Shown one piece after another: positions 59,317 to 64,000 of a DNA stretch of 64,000 bases (the stretch's first letter is position 1; every line of letters begins with the position of its first letter). A program made the translations under genes and the position numbers. The notes beneath the pieces were generated by a model. The model did no database searches. It was not told the origin of the DNA and saw only the letters and a program-made list of their open reading frames with translations. Origin of the DNA: GCA-2709075 sp964492555 (GTDB lineage: Bacteria; Pseudomonadota; Alphaproteobacteria; MPNO01; UBA2964); NCBI GenBank assembly GCA_964492555.1, contig CAZBKQ010000001.1:62001-126000 (forward strand), given 5' to 3'.

Positions 59317-60573
59317 ATGGCGCGGCTAGGCGGGTTTGAAACATCGCCCTATATCGCGGTCGCCCTGTCGGGCGGCGCGGACAGCACCGCCTTGTTGCAT
59401 CTGCTGAAGGGGTGGATTGCCAGGCAGGGCGGAACACTGACCGCACTGGTTGTCGATCACGGCCTGCGGGCCGGTGCCGCGGCGGAGGCCCGGCTTGTCC
59501 GGGCACGCGCCCGCGCCGCCGGCATTGACTGCCACATCCTGACCTGGCGGGGCAAAAAACCGGCAAGCGCGGTTCAGGAAGCGGCGCGCGCCGCGCGCTA
59601 TCGGCTGCTCGGCGATTGGTGCGAAAATCATGGCGTGCTGCATCTCGCCGTCGCGCATCACCACGATGATCAGCTGGAAACAATCCATATGCGGGCGCGG
59701 CGAGAGTCCGGTCCGGATGGCCTGGCCGGTATGAGTGCGATCCGGGAAACCGGATGGGGGCGTATTATCCGCCCCTGCCTGTCATTCTCCCGCTCCGATC
59801 TACGGGAATCGTTAATGGCACAGGCGATCCCCTGGGTCGAAGACCCGTCCAACCAGAATTTAGCCTTTGAACGCGTCCGTGTCCGCCGGGCCTTGTCGGG
59901 GGGAAGCCCCGAATTCGTGCCCGTCGACAGTGCGTCCGGGGCACGCGTCGCAACCGACCGGGCGGTGGCGCGGTTTCTCGCCGGCGCGGCAATGATTTCA
60001 CCATTGGGATATGCGGAATTCGATCTGGAGGCGTTTCGCGGGCTGTCCGACGAAACCGGTCGGCGCGTCATCGGCGCTCTGTGCGCCGCGATCGGGGGGC
60101 TGGAATATTCACCGCGTCGGGCGCGGATCGATGCCGTGCGGGAGGCGTTATGCGGCGGGGAATTCAGGGGGCGTACGCTCGGTGGGTGCCGCTTGTCCGA
60201 AGCGCGGGGCAATGTGTTGATCACCCGCGAGGCAGGGCGCTGCGCGATGGAAAAATTTGCGGTTAACGCAGAGATGTTCTGGGACAATCGGTTCAGATTG
60301 GGCCCGGCACCGGGTCCCCGCGGTGTATGCGTTGGCCCGCTCCTCCATGCCGGTCAGGAGGAACGCGGTAAAATTCGCAGGCTTTCACCCATCGCAAGTC
60401 GTATTCCCGCCGCCGCTTTTGCCGCGTTGCCCGCCTTTTTTCGCGGGGAAACTCTGCTCGCCGTGCCGCATTTGGGCTATGGGAGGTCTTTCCGCTATGA
60501 TAGGCTTCTCGCGGTGAGGGTGCGTTTCAGGCCGAAAAGGTCTGTTTCCAATGCACCGTTTGCGGTTGTTTAA
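59317..60573 (+). CDS. tilS: tRNA(Ile)-lysidine synthase TilS
   Basis: A 418-residue PP-loop ATPase that modifies the wobble C34 of tRNA-Ile(CAU). The motif VALSGGADSTALLHLL starts at about residue 15, VDHGLRAGAAAEA follows, and HHHDDQLET and EDPSNQN are standard. The ATG at 59317 is used; the same frame is open back to the cpoB stop, and the preceding residues (RKNFDRAM) resemble a TilS N-terminus, so translation may begin at an upstream non-standard codon. Essential in most bacteria. Confidence 0.92.
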   Translation: MARLGGFETSPYIAVALSGGADSTALLHLLKGWIARQGGTLTALVVDHGLRAGAAAEARLVRARARAAGIDCHILTWRGKKPASAVQEAARAARYRLLGDWCENHGVLHLAVAHHHDDQLETIHMRARRESGPDGLAGMSAIRETGWGRIIRPCLSFSRSDLRESLMAQAIPWVEDPSNQNLAFERVRVRRALSGGSPEFVPVDSASGARVATDRAVARFLAGAAMISPLGYAEFDLEAFRGLSDETGRRVIGALCAAIGGLEYSPRRARIDAVREALCGGEFRGRTLGGCRLSEARGNVLITREAGRCAMEKFAVNAEMFWDNRFRLGPAPGPRGVCVGPLLHAGQEERGKIRRLSPIASRIPAAAFAALPAFFRGETLLAVPHLGYGRSFRYDRLLAVRVRFRPKRSVSNAPFAVV

Positions 60574-60580
60574 TCGACTT

Positions 60581-60609
60581 TTGACACCATTTAATCATTG
60601 AGTTTGTTT
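60581..60609 (+). promoter_or_regulatory. Possible ftsH promoter
   Basis: A perfect -35 box TTGACA at 60581-60586 lies in the ftsH upstream region, but the -10 region at the right distance is a poor match. No clear heat-shock-type promoter was found. Confidence 0.3.
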
Positions 60610-60656
60610 CAGAGACGCGCCTTTCAGCGTGACTCCCGGCGGTAAAGGATTGAAGA

Positions 60657-62591
<1,935 letters not shown>

Positions 62592-62617
62592 CGTCCCGAC
62601 CGGGCGGTAACGCCCCC

Positions 62618-63727
62618 ATGGAATTCCAGACCCTGCCGGAATTGCCGGATCAGATCACGCTTGACGAAGGTGATCCTTGTCCGGTGATCCTGCGGCCATG
62701 CGGGATCGTCTTCGGGGCTGATGCGTGCGCGGAAAACGTCCTGAACCTGGCTGGCGGTCCAGCCGGATTTTCAAATCTCGAAATTTTCCTGGTTGGCAAG
62801 AACAGGCTGTCGATCTGCCGCGCGGCACCCGACGCCGCCGCGGACTGGGCCGCACGTCATGGGCTGACCGAACAATTTGAGGCCGCGCTATCGCGCCTGA
62901 CGGAACCTCGCGCGCCCTTTGCCGGTATTCCACTCGACCGGCCCTGTATCATGGGGATCGTCAACATAACGCCGGACAGTTTTTTTGCCGGGAGCCGCGT
63001 CGCGGTCGGGGCCGCCGCGGATGTCGCGCGGCGCATGGTCGAAGACGGGGCGGATATTATCGATATCGGTGGAGAATCCACCCGCCCCGGTAGCGAACCC
63101 ACGCCCGTGCAAGAAGAACTAGACCGGGTCCTGCCCGTACTGGAAAAGCTCAAGGGATGCGGCGCGGCCATTTCGGTCGATACAAGGCGCGCGGTAGTCA
63201 TGCGCGCGGCCATAGCCGTCGGAGTCTCTATTATCAACGATGTGACGGCGCTTTCGGATGACGGCGCCGTCGATGTTATCGCGCAAAATCCCGATGTTTC
63301 GGTCGTGCTGATGCATGCGCAAGGCGCGCCAAAAACAATGCAGGACAATCCGCATTACGATCACGCCCCCTATGAGATTTTCCGCTATCTGGCGGGTCGC
63401 GCCGCCCTGTGCGAAGCCGCTAAAATTTCGCGTGACCATATCGCCATCGATCCCGGTTTCGGGTTCGGCAAGACCGTCGATCACAATCTGCAGATTCTGG
63501 AAAGTCTCGCACTGTTTCACGGGGCGCGTTGTGCGGTGCTGGCCGGGTTGTCGCGCAAGGCCTTTCTGGGCGCGTTGTCTGATGGCGCGTCCGCGGAAGA
63601 CCGGCTTCCGGCGACCATTGCCGCCTCCGTCGCTGCCCACCTGCAGGGCGTGCAAATTCACCGGGTTCATGACGTTAAACCGGTCAAACAGGCTCTTTTG
63701 CTCAATGACTGGTTGATGCGGGGGTAG
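62618..63727 (+). CDS. folP: Dihydropteroate synthase with N-terminal extension
   Basis: A 369-residue enzyme forming dihydropteroate from p-aminobenzoate. The catalytic barrel starts at about residue 108 (CIMGIVNITPDSFF), with DIGGESTRPGSEPT, SVDTRRAVV, INDVTALS and a C-terminal IHRVHDVK. The extra ~105 residues at the N-terminus are seen in other alphaproteobacterial FolP and have no known function. The gene is 27 bases after ftsH and 77 bases before glmM. Confidence 0.95.
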   Translation: MEFQTLPELPDQITLDEGDPCPVILRPCGIVFGADACAENVLNLAGGPAGFSNLEIFLVGKNRLSICRAAPDAAADWAARHGLTEQFEAALSRLTEPRAPFAGIPLDRPCIMGIVNITPDSFFAGSRVAVGAAADVARRMVEDGADIIDIGGESTRPGSEPTPVQEELDRVLPVLEKLKGCGAAISVDTRRAVVMRAAIAVGVSIINDVTALSDDGAVDVIAQNPDVSVVLMHAQGAPKTMQDNPHYDHAPYEIFRYLAGRAALCEAAKISRDHIAIDPGFGFGKTVDHNLQILESLALFHGARCAVLAGLSRKAFLGALSDGASAEDRLPATIAASVAAHLQGVQIHRVHDVKPVKQALLLNDWLMRG

Positions 63728-63803
63728 GGTCCGTTTGATCTCGGCGCTTGCCTTGATCCGCCGCGACCGCGTAAAAACGTCGGGCCTTTAAAGGAAGTAA
63801 GGG

Positions 63804-64000
63804 ATGGCACGCAAATATTTCGGAACCGACGGCGTTCGCGGCACGGCCAACCGATATCCGATGACTGCCGAAATGGCGTTGAAGATCGGCATGGCGGCGG
63901 GCAAGGTTTTTACCCGGGGTGAACATCGCCACACTGTGGTGATCGGCAAGGATACCAGGCTGTCCGGTTATATGTTCGAGCCGGCTCTGGCCGCCGGTTT
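63804..64000 (+). CDS. glmM: Phosphoglucosamine mutase GlmM (partial, C-terminus outside window)
   Basis: The first 65 residues: RKYFGTDGVRGTANRYPMT is the diagnostic GlmM N-terminus, and VVIGKDTRLSGYMFEPAL follows. The catalytic Ser lies beyond the right edge. AAGGAAGTAAGGG precedes the ATG. GlmM makes glucosamine-1-phosphate for peptidoglycan and LPS. Confidence 0.96.
   Translation, partial: MARKYFGTDGVRGTANRYPMTAEMALKIGMAAGKVFTRGEHRHTVVIGKDTRLSGYMFEPALAAG

Overview
The window looks like an alphaproteobacterial chromosome, probably Rhodospirillales-like. The evidence is the high GC content, the block ruvCAB-ybgC-tolQRAB-pal-cpoB-tilS-ftsH-folP-glmM, zapA followed by a 6S RNA and a 5-formyltetrahydrofolate cyclo-ligase gene, a DUF1013/TrcR-type regulator and DUF1192/DUF4164 small proteins. 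Three runs of exactly 100 N (17522-17621, 36905-37004, 48239-48338) mark scaffold joins, so this is a draft or metagenome-type assembly. No tRNA, rRNA, CRISPR array, transposase or phage gene was seen.

Positions 1 to about 34 kb are an accessory catabolic region. On the left are a TcuA-like flavoprotein (cut by the window edge), an amidase, an LhgO-like FAD oxidase and, divergently, an ACMSD-type amidohydrolase. A long minus-strand operon follows (11117 down to 4531): 49-residue protein, UbiD-type decarboxylase, sulfatase, SDR, cupin, MetE-like zinc protein, and an SDR that has lost two catalytic residues. A second minus-strand operon (27826 down to 19761) runs amidase, HyuA, HyuB, MFS transporter, second sulfatase. 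An SDR, an acyl-CoA ligase, a DUF302 protein, a flavin-dependent monooxygenase and an MBL-fold hydrolase complete the set. Together they suggest uptake and breakdown of aromatic, sulfated and amide or cyclic-imide compounds; substrates cannot be named from sequence.

Between the two operons is a signalling island (13.5-19.7 kb): a LuxO-like sigma-54-dependent response regulator split by a one-base frameshift, an OmpA-type lipoprotein, and a large hybrid histidine kinase with two receiver domains and an HPt domain. Converging on the regulator is an unrecognised 174-residue gene, preceded by a near-perfect sigma-54 promoter and two upstream palindromes. This looks like a local phosphorelay with its own target promoter, and it is the most interesting feature of the window.

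From 33.5 kb on the content is mostly core: trcR-like, quinone oxidoreductase, rpmE, ABC exporter, a MotA/MotB-like envelope pair with an OmpA protein, suhB, the EF-P modification set (efp, epmB, epmA), an orphan TctC-like binding protein, thiE, class I aldolase, zapA/6S RNA/folate cyclo-ligase, ymdB-like, yebC, ruvCAB, the complete Tol-Pal operon, tilS, ftsH, folP and the start of glmM.
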